This document shows positions 23,589 to 35,700 of a stretch of 64,000 nt of DNA, one piece after another. Where the stretch lies: assembly GCF_023278565.1 (NCBI RefSeq), contig NC_064678.1, positions 4,774,001 through 4,838,000 of the forward strand, read 5' to 3'. The notes under the pieces were generated by a model. That model was not told the origin of the DNA. It made no database searches and worked only from the letters and a program-made list of their open reading frames with translations. This DNA is from Colletotrichum lupini. Its lineage: Eukaryota; Ascomycota; Sordariomycetes; Glomerellales; Glomerellaceae. Position 1 is the first letter of the stretch. The number at the start of each line of letters is the position of its first letter. The translations under genes were made by a program, and so were the position numbers.

Positions 23589-25102
23589 ACGGCAACTTTC
23601 TCTTCGCTTTGTATTGTGCCAAGAGAATTTACGCATTTAATCGCAGTGATGGGCCACTTTCTCATTGTATCTTTAGCATACCATCTCTATTCTGATCTGA
23701 CTAAAATGAACCATCCAAACAGTATCTCCAAGGAAGTGCCCTGGATACCAGACCCGAACCCAAGCCAAGGGCCAGACTATCGTGAATCATTGTCGGACTA
23801 CTGAGTCCTCGCCTTATACAACAGTATCATTCCTCGATTCCTCTACAGCTACGTTTGAATTCAATATCGCGAAGGATGACCAGCTTGTCCTCGACAAACG
23901 CACAAGAAACTGCTATCCCAAAACCCTGGTACTCGAGATTGCAGCGAGCCGACCCTGGTGAAAGGAGGCCTCATCGGTCCAGTAAGATGACAGGATGTAG
24001 TGATCTGGAGGGTATCATCGTAGAGAACGCATGCATCCTTCGCCCCAAAAAGGGGTTCAACCCCCGATGCGAAAGCTCAAGGCACAACGTAATCGAACCT
24101 GTGTACCAGGACACCGTACGCTGTCCAAGATACATGCTCCAGCCTCTTGAAAGATTAGGATCGATTCGGTAGATGCACCCGGTCCCAGGTGCCAGGTAAC
24201 TCTGTCTCTCAAATTCGCCTTACAAGGTAGCCTGCGTCTTGTTGTTTCCAAGATCCCGGAATCCGCTATTGCTGATGGCTGATGCTGACACCCGACCTAC
24301 CCTTTTCGCCAGCAGCTCCGGCGGCGCGGTAATGGCCTTTTATTGGTTACTGCCCATCCTTCCCGTCACACTGCATATCGTTCCTAATATGCCGGCGAAA
24401 CCAGAAGAGAACCTGGTTCTGTTACGGTTATCCAGAAGCGGTAGCTTAGGCCGCGCTGCCGGACGGGGGGAGAAAGTGGTGATGATGAATTGCACGCGCG
24501 TAAATGTATGGTATTTTGATATGCCTCGGGACCTTTTGCAAACTTCAGCCTCATGACGGCGACCTACATCCATCGTCTAGTCAACCCATAAAACCGCCGA
24601 CATCACTCCGAACTAGCCACAAGAAAGAATGGTTCGCAATAGTGATATTGGAGGGCTAATATGGACCGCCAAAAACCTTCCACCCTGCCCTTTTTGGAGG
24701 GTTGCAGTCTAACCGCACACTCGGTTCTAGACCCCTTACCCCTCTCCCCCTTGTCTATTTCTCTCAATCTCAGAGCCGCGTTGAATGCCCTTTAATGATG
24801 TATCCGTGGTGTTGAATGCGAGCCCTTCCCGTTTGAACCCCTCAACCAATAATCATAGCGCTCTTTTGAAAATTCCATTGTTTCCCATATCCCCGTTTCG
24901 CCCGTGCCGAAAACCCGGTTTTGCCTTTGCCTCGTTCGCTTTCAGACGCCCTCTCCCTCCGCGACCAACCCCCACACGCCGCGCCGTCTCGATTGTTGAA
25001 AGCAAGGGTGTAACTTCGCCCAGAGTAACGTCACAGTCCACTGGACGACAGCCCCTCACGGAAAATCGCTACACTCCTAACCCTCATTTCCTCCCCTCAC
25101 GC
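23589..25102. other. intergenic between convergent genes, no gene seen
   Basis: About 1.5 kb with only short frames. The part near 24.8-25.1 kb is likely the 3' untranslated region of the deaminase gene on the minus strand. Confidence 0.5.
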
Positions 25103-26872
25103 TCACGCCTTGTCCGCCTCGTCACCATACTCATCCACGACCCAAAGACAGAACTTCTCCCACTCCGTCTCCCACAACTTGAGCCTCTGCGCCTTGATAC
25201 CGGACCCCAGACTCGCCTGCTTGATCCCCTCGGTCCACTCCGCCGGCGTCTCGTCCTCAAAGGCGGACCACCGCACGCTGTTCTCCGCCATGGATCCCAG
25301 CCCGAGCAGGCCGACGTTCTCCCACCCCTGCAGCGCCTGCCAGTAATCGTGCGACATGCCCGCCGTGTCCTGGCCCAGCATGGCCGGGTCGTCGTTGCAC
25401 AGCGCGCACGAGACGCCGCGCGAGAGCAGCGCGGGCAGTGGGTGCGACATGATGGAGCCGCAGAGGCGGAGGACCTCGTTGGAGATGGGGCATGACTCGA
25501 CGAGGATGCGTTTCTCCTTGATCATGTCGATGAGCAGCGGGTGCTTGTAGAGGGAGAAGCCGTGACCGATGCGCCGCGTGCCGAGGAGGATGGCGTCGTA
25601 GAGGTTCTGGTCCGTCTCGTCGCCGTCGCCGAGGGTCTCGCCGGCGTGGAAGAAGAAGGGGAGGTTGACGCTTTCCTGGGCACACTGCTTGCGGAACCAG
25701 AAGAGTTCCGGGAGGAGGTCGCGGAGGGGCCGGCCGAGGTCTTCTTGGCCGACGAGGTCGTAGCCGGCGATGAGGTGGGGCCAGGAGATCTTGGTGGTGA
25801 TGCAGTTGTCCATGCTCTCGATGATGTCGCGAACGGGGAGGTGGCGGATGGTGGTCCAGATGGTGCGGAAGCCCCAGAAGGCGGCGTGGGCCGGGTCGGA
25901 TTTGAATAGGGCGAGCTCTTCTTCCATTACTTGGAACATGTGGTTGTACTCCTTTTCCGGTTCTTCTTGCTGGTCGCGGCAGTAATTGAGCGGCCAAGTG
26001 AATCTATTTGGGGTCAGTACATCACCTTTCGATGTGCGACAAGAATGATTTATTTACCTCAGCTCGATCCAGTAGATGCCGTCTGCCAACAGAGACGCCA
26101 TCAATCTCTTGAGGAAAGCACGGAAGATTGGCTCGTAGTGAATAATAGTGTTGGTGACGCCAAAGCACGAGGTGAATTTACGCCAGACAGCGTCGATGCC
26201 GTGATGCTGCTCATACGTGTCCGTCAAGGTGATTGTGCAGCGCGCCTTGAGCCACTTGAGGAACCCCGTCCTTCCGCCATCGGGATACTCATCCGCCGCC
26301 GTGGTCAATAGACGAAACTCGCCCGGGACATAGCCATCCTCCCAGACGGGCTTTGAACTCGTCTCCGCCTTTCTGTACCGGAAATGTACGCTAGCATTCG
26401 ATCTCGCCGACTCGTTGGACAGGGGCTCGTCCGCAGCAAAGTGAATTCCGGGCGTCTTGAGCAGGACATCGAACAAAAAGTCAAAGTCCACCATGGCGTC
26501 CAAGTGTGAGTGAAGAAGCGAACCCTTTGGCAACCTCTGCACAATGCGCCACAGCCGGGTCGTCTCGAGGCGCTGCTTGGCGAGCGTGAACATCATGCCC
26601 GGGAAGGGCGCCAGGCCTTCGGTAGTGGCGAGGTCCTCCTCCGTCTGGGCGTTCCATATCGTCCGCTTCTCCTCGTCGCGGATGCGGGAGACGATGTCTG
26701 CTGCGCGCCGGGCAATGGGGGACGCGGCGGCCTTGAAGGAGGCGTCGGCGCGGCTCTTGTGCTCTTGCGCGATGAGGGCGTCGCGACCTTTAATGTACTG
26801 TGTGATGAACGGGTCAGAGACGGATGGGATGTCTTGGCGGAGCTCCTCCCAATCTTCGTTTGAGAGAGACAT
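25103..26872 (-). CDS. ADGF/ADA2-type adenosine deaminase (CECR1-like)
   Basis: Exons are 26872-26058 and 26003-25103 (571 residues). All metal and catalytic marks of the deaminase barrel are present: LLHSHLDAM (zinc His121 and His123), FFHAGETLGDG (His391, catalytic Glu394), RIGHGF (His419) and NDDPAML (Asp476, Asp477). The long N-terminal extension and overall length fit adenosine deaminase-related growth factors rather than the 350-residue cytosolic ADA. The family converts adenosine to inosine. Most animal members are secreted, but the predicted N-terminus here (MSLSNEDWEEL) is polar with no signal peptide, suggesting a cytosolic enzyme or an unrecognised upstream exon. Confidence 0.88.
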
Positions 26873-28591
26873 GTTGAGCGGATGATGCGGGGTTCTTTGT
26901 GAGCACTGAAATAAGAGGGCGGGAGAAGCGGGGAGAGAGGGCGAAGGTGGTGAGTTGAGTAACGGCGGGATTGAGCTTTATGAGATATCGTTCAAGGTTC
27001 CGAAGATGTGGACTCAGTGTCGACGAGATAGGCAGGCATCCGTCATATTCCCTCCGGTCGGTCGGCTCCGGTGTAGTGATGGAGGGGTTCTTGGGTGGCC
27101 GGCGGTTTACGATGGAATTAGGCGGTTAGCGATGACTGCGGGGACGCGGGGTTACAGTGGTGGGCCAGTGCACGATGATAATGATAGCTCTCGTCGGGCC
27201 CCACTCCGGATTCAGCGGCGCCGAAGCCGGGTATGTGCCCGGAACAGTGATCGTTGGTTCAGGGGTTTCCACCTCTGCCTACGTACTCTCAACGATATGG
27301 GTTTGGCACTTGAGGTGTTGAGAATGGAGCATTTAGGAGCTCTCTATATATGCCAGCCGTCGTGTACTTTGTAGCTGTAGTCATCCTTCAATCCCTGCTA
27401 GATTGTCAAAGGTGCTTTCCACTGCTGATTTCCACGATATTCTTCTCGCCAACATATATGGCATTTTTGAGAATCATGGCCACCGACAGCGCCCTTAACA
27501 GTGAGTTTGAGGTTTTGAGATCAAACTCATCGTCTTGCCCTGATTTGAGATTATTCCTTCGGGCAAATCAATACTCCCTGCCCGCCTCACGCATCTTGTG
27601 GGCCTCATCCGATCAGTGATAGATACCAAAGACGGTGTATCTCTCAACAAGAACCGTCCGTTGTAGTCGATGGCCGAGCGGTACGATTCTATCGTATGTT
27701 GGCTCACAGTCCTATTGCCATGGATAGCTTGTTTTTTTTTTCGAGAAAGATCCTGCGTTCGAGTTGACTTTTGATCGCCCTTTTTTCACAACTTTCTTGT
27801 ATGAACCATACTTGGTCGTCATACATCATCGACAAGATGATCGCACCAAAAAATGGCCATCTTTCCGCAAATTTCGAGACGCTGCACCAAGCGAGTCTTT
27901 GCATTGGCCCGTGGCACCTGCATTCCTCATCACCAAAGTATGTCAGCAGTACGTGGGCGAGTCGAAACTGCTCCTGTGGCAGTAAGTTACAGGTTTGGAA
28001 TAATCGCGCTTCTTTGGAAGGATGTTCGGCTGAGGCTTCCAAACATGGGTGTGGGGGATATGGAGGATTGCTGTCGGGAAGACATCTGAAGGCCGCAGGT
28101 CGTGCAATCTGCCGCGGTTGATCGTCGCACAGGATACCCATTCGCCTGACGTAGACTCTAAGAGCATGTCCAACAGAGCCACCATGCCTCTACGTTATCC
28201 TTCTTGACCGTGCCCTTCACCTTGTAGCTCCAAGATGAAGGGAGATTCGCCAGAAGGAACCGGCACCTGTGATTGCAATATTCGGTGTTGGAACAGAAAA
28301 CATGTTTGTCGATTATGTGATGGTATCTAGTCGTTGACCCCCCTTTCCTTGTCGTAGTTATCGCCTCGTTCAAGGCAGGTCTGTCAAACACCGGGCTCAC
28401 CCTAGAGCTTTCCCTCAGAGTTGTCGTTGCGCCCATCCGGCTTCATGCCCGCCACCGCCTAGCCATCCACCATCATCTCCCAGCCGTGCAGAGCCTCTAC
28501 CCCACAGGAGAAAAATCACACAGGAAACCAACACCCCTCTCGTTCTCCCGCCACTTCTTCCTCTGCGAGATCTCTCAATAGTGGACAGGTC
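26873..28591. other. intergenic, no gene seen
   Basis: About 1.7 kb with short frames only. A box A-like TGGCCGAGCGG occurs at 27671, but an internal T10 run and poor pairing argue against a tRNA there. Confidence 0.5.
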
Positions 28592-28885
28592 TTAACCATA
28601 CTTGCGACTCCCGCCCTTGGTCGCCTGCAGCCCCCCCTTACCCTTCTTGTCCTCCTTCGCCTTCTTCCCCTTGCCAATGAGCTCCAGGTGGCCCGCCCTC
28701 TCGCCCAGCAGCTTCTCCGTCCGCGACGTCAGCCCCGCGGCCAACTTCTTCTGCATCTTGTCCGCCGAGGAGTGTGCTTTGGCCTTTTGGGGCTTGGCTA
28801 CGCGCGAGGCGTTCTTGAGCTGCTTGTTTTTGGGTTTGCCCGTCGGCGCGGGGCGCGAGGCGGATTTGACGCCGCCTTGTGCCAT
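28592..28885 (-). CDS. small basic UPF0390/DUF2462-like protein
   Basis: A single-exon 97-residue protein, very rich in Lys, Ala and Gly, beginning MAQGGVKSASRP. The central KPQKAKAHSSADKMQKKL and the C-terminal GKGKKAKEDKKGK match the pattern of the UPF0390 (Leydig cell tumour 10 kDa protein homologue) family, whose function is not settled; a nucleolar or RNA-linked role is suspected from composition. The ATG at 28885 is the first in frame. Confidence 0.7.
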   Translation of the reverse strand: MAQGGVKSASRPAPTGKPKNKQLKNASRVAKPQKAKAHSSADKMQKKLAAGLTSRTEKLLGERAGHLELIGKGKKAKEDKKGKGGLQATKGGSRKYG

Positions 28886-28892
28886 CTTTGGA

Positions 28893-28915
28893 TGTGTGTG
28901 TGTGTGTGTGTGTGT
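28893..28915. repeat. TG dinucleotide microsatellite
   Basis: About eleven TG units lie within 10 bases upstream of the UPF0390 start codon, so they read as CA repeats in the likely leader of that transcript. Confidence 0.9.
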
Positions 28916-29701
28916 AGTTCGTTTGTCGTATGGTTCCGGTCGGGACGGTACTTGGGGGTTTGAAGGTCTTTTCTCGTTCGCAGTGGAGGGAATGAATGAT
29001 TCAGGAAAAGCGGCCGTTGTCTCAAGTCGTTTCCCAAAACTGCCTTATCTCGTCTGGTAGAAAGGTCGTAAATAGTGCGTGGGTGAATGTGTCGAGTGTT
29101 CCGGCCTCGAATCCTTCAACTCGGGCGACGGTGAAGAAGGGAAAAGGCAGCTGTTGCGAAGGCGACGGGAAACGAAGGAACCTGGAGCCCAAAGAAAATT
29201 TCAGTGGGTCCCCCTGCGCTTATCGTTCACCGGTCACACCGATGTGACCCCGCCACCCCGCTCACCTGAGGTACCTAGGTACCCATCTCTGCGGACCCTG
29301 GAAAGGTACGTACCTTTTTGCTCGAACTCCCGTCTAAAAAGATGAGCATCTACGGAGTACATTTCCATGCCTCACACGTTCACATGTCATGGGAAAGTTG
29401 GCACCAAATTTGATACAAGATAACATCATTTTACAATCTAGTTCTAGTCATTAAAAAGACAACTCCGTCCAGCCCTGATACAAATACAGTCTTGATATTA
29501 ATACAAAAAAACATTACGATCTTGTGTTTATGCAGATACAAAAGAAAATACAAAAAAGGAAAAGTACAGCCATACATCGTACAACCAGCACCCGCACAAT
29601 ATAATACACCCAACCAACCAGCCATCATGTTCTTCAGCCTCAGATCTCACACGCCAGGCAGAGAGTTCAAGGCCCATTCATCACGGGCACTCTTCACACC
29701 T
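28916..29701. other. intergenic, no gene seen
   Basis: About 0.8 kb hold the promoter of the small basic protein gene and the likely 3' untranslated region of the synthase gene, which is AT-rich near 29.4-29.6 kb. Confidence 0.5.
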
Positions 29702-32700
29702 TTACGCCTGAGCCCCGGCCTCAGCCTTCTTAATCCTCTGCCACAACTGGCCGAGGAACGCGGCGTCCACGGCAGGACACTTCTCGTCGAGCCCGGGGAC
29801 CAGGTTCTCCAACAAGGCCGCCGTCTTGCTGTTGTCGAGCGAGAACATGACGTAGCCCGTCGCGAGGTACTCCTTCAGGACGGTGTTGCGCACGGCCGCC
29901 TCGTCAGCGTTGCCCTTGTCCATGGACGTGAGCCACTCGTCGAGCGAGACGACCTCGCCGCGCTTGCCGTCCGGCCGCAGCGTCGCCACGATCTCGGGCA
30001 GGTCGGCGAGCTTGAGGGGCGAGTGGTTGCCAATGTGGTAGATGTGCGGCTTGTTGTAGTTGGTTGCACCGGAGGACGAGGCGAGAGCCTCCTTCTCTGA
30101 GGTGAGCGCGAGGAAGCCCTGGGCGAAGTAATCCACGGGGACGACGTCGACGGCGAAGCCGGGCTGCTTGGGCTGGCCGATCTGCGGGACCTTGGCGGAC
30201 TCGATCATGCTGAGGATCATGCGGAGGGTGAACTCATCGGCCGGGTCGAGGTTGCCGTTGTGGGAGGAGCCCGTGACGGCGGAGGCGCGGGTGATTGTGA
30301 CGGGGAACCCGCGGGACGCGGCGTGACACAGGAGGTTCTCGGCGACCCAGCGGGACTTGAAGTAGCCGAACTCGTCCTCGGTCGGCGGCTGGAAGTGGGA
30401 CATGTCCTCCTCGGCCGTGACGTAGTCGGCGCGGGTGCGCTTGGACTGGGACCAGGACTGCAGGTGCGCGACGGACCAGGTGCTCAGGTAGTGGATCTCG
30501 GAGAGATGGTCGCCCGTGCCGGCGAGGCGGATGAGGTCGAAGATGGGGGCGACGTTAACGGGCTTCAGGAAGGAGTAGGTCTTGAGGAGGGAGACGTGGC
30601 CGCCCAGGTGGTAGATTGCCTCAACGGTCTGGCCCAGAATGCGGAAGGCTGATTTGCTGAGGCCGAAGCTGGGCTGCGAGAGGGTGCCGGGAACGATTTT
30701 GATGCGGCTGAGAACGTCCTTCTCGGTCAAGACGACGCCCTTCTTGCTGTGGTCGTTGATGAGGCCGTACTTGGCCAGCTCGCTCACGACGACGGAGGTC
30801 TCGATCCGCTCCATCGATCCGAGAAGGTAGACGGTGGCATTCGGCTTGCTGGTCAAGATCTCAGCGAGCAAGTGCAATCCGATAAAGGACTCGCCGCCGG
30901 TGATCAGAAACTTGGAGAGCTCATCACGGTCGACGCGCGGGGCGCCGTACCGCGGGATGTAGCGGCCGTCGTTGGGGAGCTTGGTCTCGACGTTCCAGCT
31001 GATGACGTTCTCAAACCCCGCCTTGCCGCCGGAACCATCGCCCTTGTTGCGGCGGATAAAGGCGCAGACAGCGGCTGCGGTGGGCTCCTTGATCATCTGG
31101 GGCAGAGTGGGCGCGATCTTGTACTGCTTCTTGATCTTTGCCTGGAGACGGACGAGGAGGATGGAGTGACCACCTCGCTGGAAAAAGTTGTCGTTCACAT
31201 CCGAGTACTTGTCTCCCAGGATACCGCGGAAGAGACCCATGACAGAGGTTTCGAGGTCGCCAGCACTGGAAGAAGCGCCGTTGGCTGCGCCAGTAGGCTT
31301 GACAGTAGTAGCAGTTGTCGGGTAGAGAAGCTCAAGGTCTCTGCTAAGGAGATTGCGGCGGTCAACCTTTCCGCCAATGGTCACAGGCAGCTTAGTCAAG
31401 AAGTTGTAGGCGTTGGGGAGCATGTAATCTGTGACAAGTGTCAGAAATCTTTTCATCGTGGAAACGCATTAGATCACGTACCGTTGAGATGGGGCTTGAT
31501 CTTGCGGTGAATGGTCGAGACGAATGCCTGCTTCTCGTCGGCACTGAGTGCCTTCTTGGGCACCACGTAGGCAATCAGCTGAAGGTCTTCCTGGCCGGCC
31601 TCGATGGTACGAGCAATGACGGCAATATCAACGAGTTGCGACTGCGACTCCTGGAAGATGCGCTGCTCGACCTCGCCGAGATCGACGCGGAAGCCTCGGA
31701 GCTTGATCTGCTTATCACCGGCAATGCGGCCATGGAATTCAAGCTGCTTGTCAGAAGTACGGAAGCAGCCACGGTCGCCCGTCTTGAACATTCTAGTCCA
31801 GCCTCGCTTGCGATCCTCGACGCTGGCGAAAGGGTTCTCAACAAAGGACTTGGCGTTGATTTCGGGGCGGTTGAGGTAGCCGGCACCGACTTGGGAACCA
31901 CCTACAACCAGCTCACCGACCATGCCAGCGGGGAGAGGGTTTCCCTTGGTATCGAGGATGTAGTGGCGGCAGTTATCCATGGGAAAGCCGATGGGAAGGC
32001 TGACTTCGCCATCAGCGGGGTACTCAATCTTGGCGATGGATGTTTGAACGATGAGCTCAGATGGGGACCAGGTGTTGCTGTGATATGATTAGCCTTTGAC
32101 TCCAGATACTTGCAGCAAATGCCGTTCTACTTACTAGAGGGTCGCAGGGGTCTTCAGGTCGTAGAAGCTGCGAGCTACGCGGACGGGCAACCTCTCTCCT
32201 GCAAAGTAAGCGACGCGGTAGTTGTTGCACTTCTTGAGCGCCTCTGTGTTGAGATCAAGAAGGAGGGCAAACTGGGTCGGGGTGAAGTAGGTGGTCGTGA
32301 CAGCCTCGGTCGCCATGAAAGAAGCAAGACCATGAGGGTCCTTGCGAGTCTCCCATGCAGCAATCAGGCAAGTCGCGCCGGCCGTCAGAGCGGAGTAGAT
32401 CTGCACAATCGAGAGATCAAAAGACATGGATGATTGGTGGAGGAATCTATCCTTGGAAGTGAAGCAGTAGTCCTTGTTCAGGGTCGCAAGCATCTGGTGG
32501 GTGTTCTCCTCGGTCAGGAGAACTCCTTTAGGCGTACCGGTACTTCCCTGCAAAATCCATTAATCTTTAGTACCACTCAGTGAAGGATTGCGACTTACAG
32601 AGGTGTAAATCATGTAGAAAGGATCCTGAGCCTGGCGAGGGCTGAAATGGGTCGAAGTGTTGGCAGCACCGACGGCTTCAGTAATCCTGATAATCTTGGG

Positions 32701-35700
32701 GGCAACAACGGCCTTGGAAGTGAGGTCACTGGCAAGGGACTCAGCTCCAGGTCCAACGAGAAGAACCCGGCTACCGGCGTCCGAGATCATGAAGGAGAGA
32801 CGATCTTGGGCAAAGTCGGTGTCGAGAGCGACGTAGCAGCTCCTGGTCATGAGAGATGCAATCTGACCGACAGTGGCATCGACGCCGGGGAAAGCGAGCA
32901 ATGCGATGCGGTCACCGGGCTTGACGCCTGCTTGAAGAAGCTCCGAGGCCACGCTGGTCGCGTCTTGGATCAGTTGCTTGTACGTGATGCTGTAGCCGTC
33001 AGACGTCTTGATCGCGGTGTTCTGGGGATGCTCGAGTGCCATTTGGGAGATTTTGTCCTTTATTAAAGAGAAAAAGTATTAGCTAAAATACTTTGTAGGT
33101 TTCATAGGACACGCTTATTTCCGTACCAACACGCTCTTTCCCTCCCACTGGTTCTCGCGGGTCTCAGTGTTCCAAAACTCGTTTGCCAACGTCTTGAGCT
33201 CAATCTCGCCACACATGCCGACCTCCTCGATGGGCTGGCGGTGGTCCTTGATGCAACCAGACAGGAAGGTGAGGAAGTTGTCAAGGAAGCGCTCCATATC
33301 TGCCTCGCTGTAGAGTGCGGTGGAGTACTCGATGCGCAGGTCCAGAGCGTGGTCAGACGTCTCAAGTGCCTCAAGCTGCATGTCGGCCGCAGTGGGAATG
33401 TCGTCCGTCACCATGCTGTTGATCTGGAAGTCGGAGGTAGAGTACGTAGGAGTTGGGCCGTGGATCTATGTATTGTTAGTAAGAGGTATTAGACTTGATG
33501 CTATGGAGTTCAGCTGACCTGGTAGTTGACGGCGATCTGGCCGACGGGCATGTGGCTGGGAGTCTTCTTCGCGCCCAAGATATCGACAACAGTGTCGAAA
33601 GGAACACCAGAGTGAGCCAAGCTCTCCAGAGCTCGCTGCTTGCAGTTGGCAAAGAGCTGGTCGAAGGTCGCTCCCTCACAGTCATCCTCGACTCGGATGG
33701 GGACCAAGTTGACAAAGAATCCGTTGATGTCTTCAGCATCCGTGTGGGGCCTGTTACCATCGACCATGAGCAGGACAAGATCCTTCTCTTGCGTGTAGCG
33801 GAAGAGAAACGCCCTGAAGGCAGCGAGGATGAAGTGGAAGGGGGTTCCGTTGGCCTGTGCGGCGAGACGCTTCATGCGAGCAAACAACTTGGAGTTCAAG
33901 TTGGTCTTGAGGGCCAGACGGCGCGGGTCAGATCGCTGAGGACGTTCGCACTTGGCAAAGGGCAGCAGCTTGCTGGCCTGGGGGATACCAGCAAGGCGCT
34001 CCTTCCACCAGTCGAGATCAGGTCGCATGAGATCAGAGGCGAGACGGGCGTTGTGCCAGATGGAGAAGTCGACGTAGGAGAACTCGGGCGAGGGAACGGT
34101 CGAGAGGTCCTTGCCTTGGACAGTAGCATCGTAGAGGGAAACAAACTGGCTCATCATGCCCTTCATGCTACCTCTGTCGATAGAGATGTGGTGGATCATG
34201 CAGATGAAGGCCCAGTCGTCCTCGGAAAGCTTGGCCAGTGAGAAGCTGGAAACCTCGCCCTATATGCATATTAGTATGAGTTGTAAGGAATGGGGTATTG
34301 CTAGACCTACCTCTTCGACGTTCATCTCGATCTTGCGGTTGTACTTGACAAACTCCTCAAGAGCCTGCTCGGGGTCGGCTTCGCCAGAGAGATCACGGAA
34401 GGAGACATCGACATCAAAGTCCTCAAGAATCTCCTGCTGGGCGAACTCGTCACCCTCGAAGTAGCTGGTACGCATCGAGGGGTTGCGAGAGACGAGCTCG
34501 TACATGGTGGTGCGAAGTGCGGCCAAGTCAGGTCTTCCCTTGATCTTCATGACGATGGGCAGGTTGAGGAAGGACTTGTCCTCCAGGAATGAGTGGACGA
34601 ACCAGAGGCGAGACTGGAAGGTAGACAGAGCGATGGGAGTACCGGCAGAAGTCTTGGTCTTGGTCATCTCGCCAGAGGCCATGGCAGAGGTCTCTGCAGA
34701 CTTCTCCGCGCTCTCGGCATCGGCACCTTTGCTCTTCTCCGCCTTTGCATCGGCAGGACCGGCCTCCTTGGCAGCGGAAGTAAGAACAATCATCTTGGCA
34801 GCCTTCTGGACAAGGGCAGTAATGCTGGCGGCGCCCAAGATGTCGAAGAGAGCAATGTCCACCTGGATCTCCTTGCGGAAGTGCTTCCTGAACTCGACTG
34901 CGACGATGGAATCGAGACCATAGGCAGACAGAGGGTTGGAAGGGATGATGGACTCCTTAGGAGTAGCAAGGACCTGGGCGATCTTGTCGAGGAAGTTGTC
35001 GAGAACAATCTCGGTACGCTTCTCAGGGTCAGACTCTTCGCGAAGCATGGCCATAACGTTCTTCTGGCTCTTGCCGGCAGCTCCGGAGCCACCGAAGTCG
35101 TGGTTGGAGTACAAGTTCTTCAGAAGAGGCTTGGCCGCCCAGTAGACATCGGGCTTGATTAGGCCAACACCGGTCATGATCTGGTGAGCGTCAACGCCGC
35201 GGGGCGTGGTCTTGACATTGCGGTCACCCTTGACAGCCTCCTCGAGCTGGTAAAGGAGCTCCTCTTCGTTGATGGGGTCCATGCCCAAGCGCTCCATGAT
35301 CTTGGCAAGTGCGGCGTTCTCGCTGACGACACCAACACCGGAGACGGCGCCGACGTTCATGGTAGTACCGGCAAGACCCATCTCGCGACGGTGGCGCATG
35401 AAAGCGTCAAGGAAGGCATTGGCAGCCGAGTAGTTCGCTTGCGCCTTGGAGCCGAGAACCGTGGCAACGGAAGAGAAGCACACGAAGAAATCGAGGTCAA
35501 CACCCAGGGAGGCCTCGTGAAGGTTCTTCGCACCGAGAACCTTGGGCTCAACACAGCGCTTCCACTGCGAGTAGCTCATGGTCTCGAGAGGAACATCCTG
35601 CAGAACCATGGCGGCCTGGAAGATACCGCCGAGGTTGCTGATGCCCTCCACGCAAGCGCGCACATCGGCAAGCTTAGCGACGTCGCCGCGGTAAACGGTG

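Noticed and set aside
27663..27771. tRNA-like stretch with box A TGGCCGAGCGG and box B-like GCGTTCGAGTT
   Set aside because: A run of ten T lies between the boxes and would stop Pol III, box B lacks the conserved C, and the T stem does not pair.
33495..34241. 248-residue plus-strand frame over the condensation domain
   Set aside because: Antisense shadow; the minus strand has HHISID and clear C-domain sequence.
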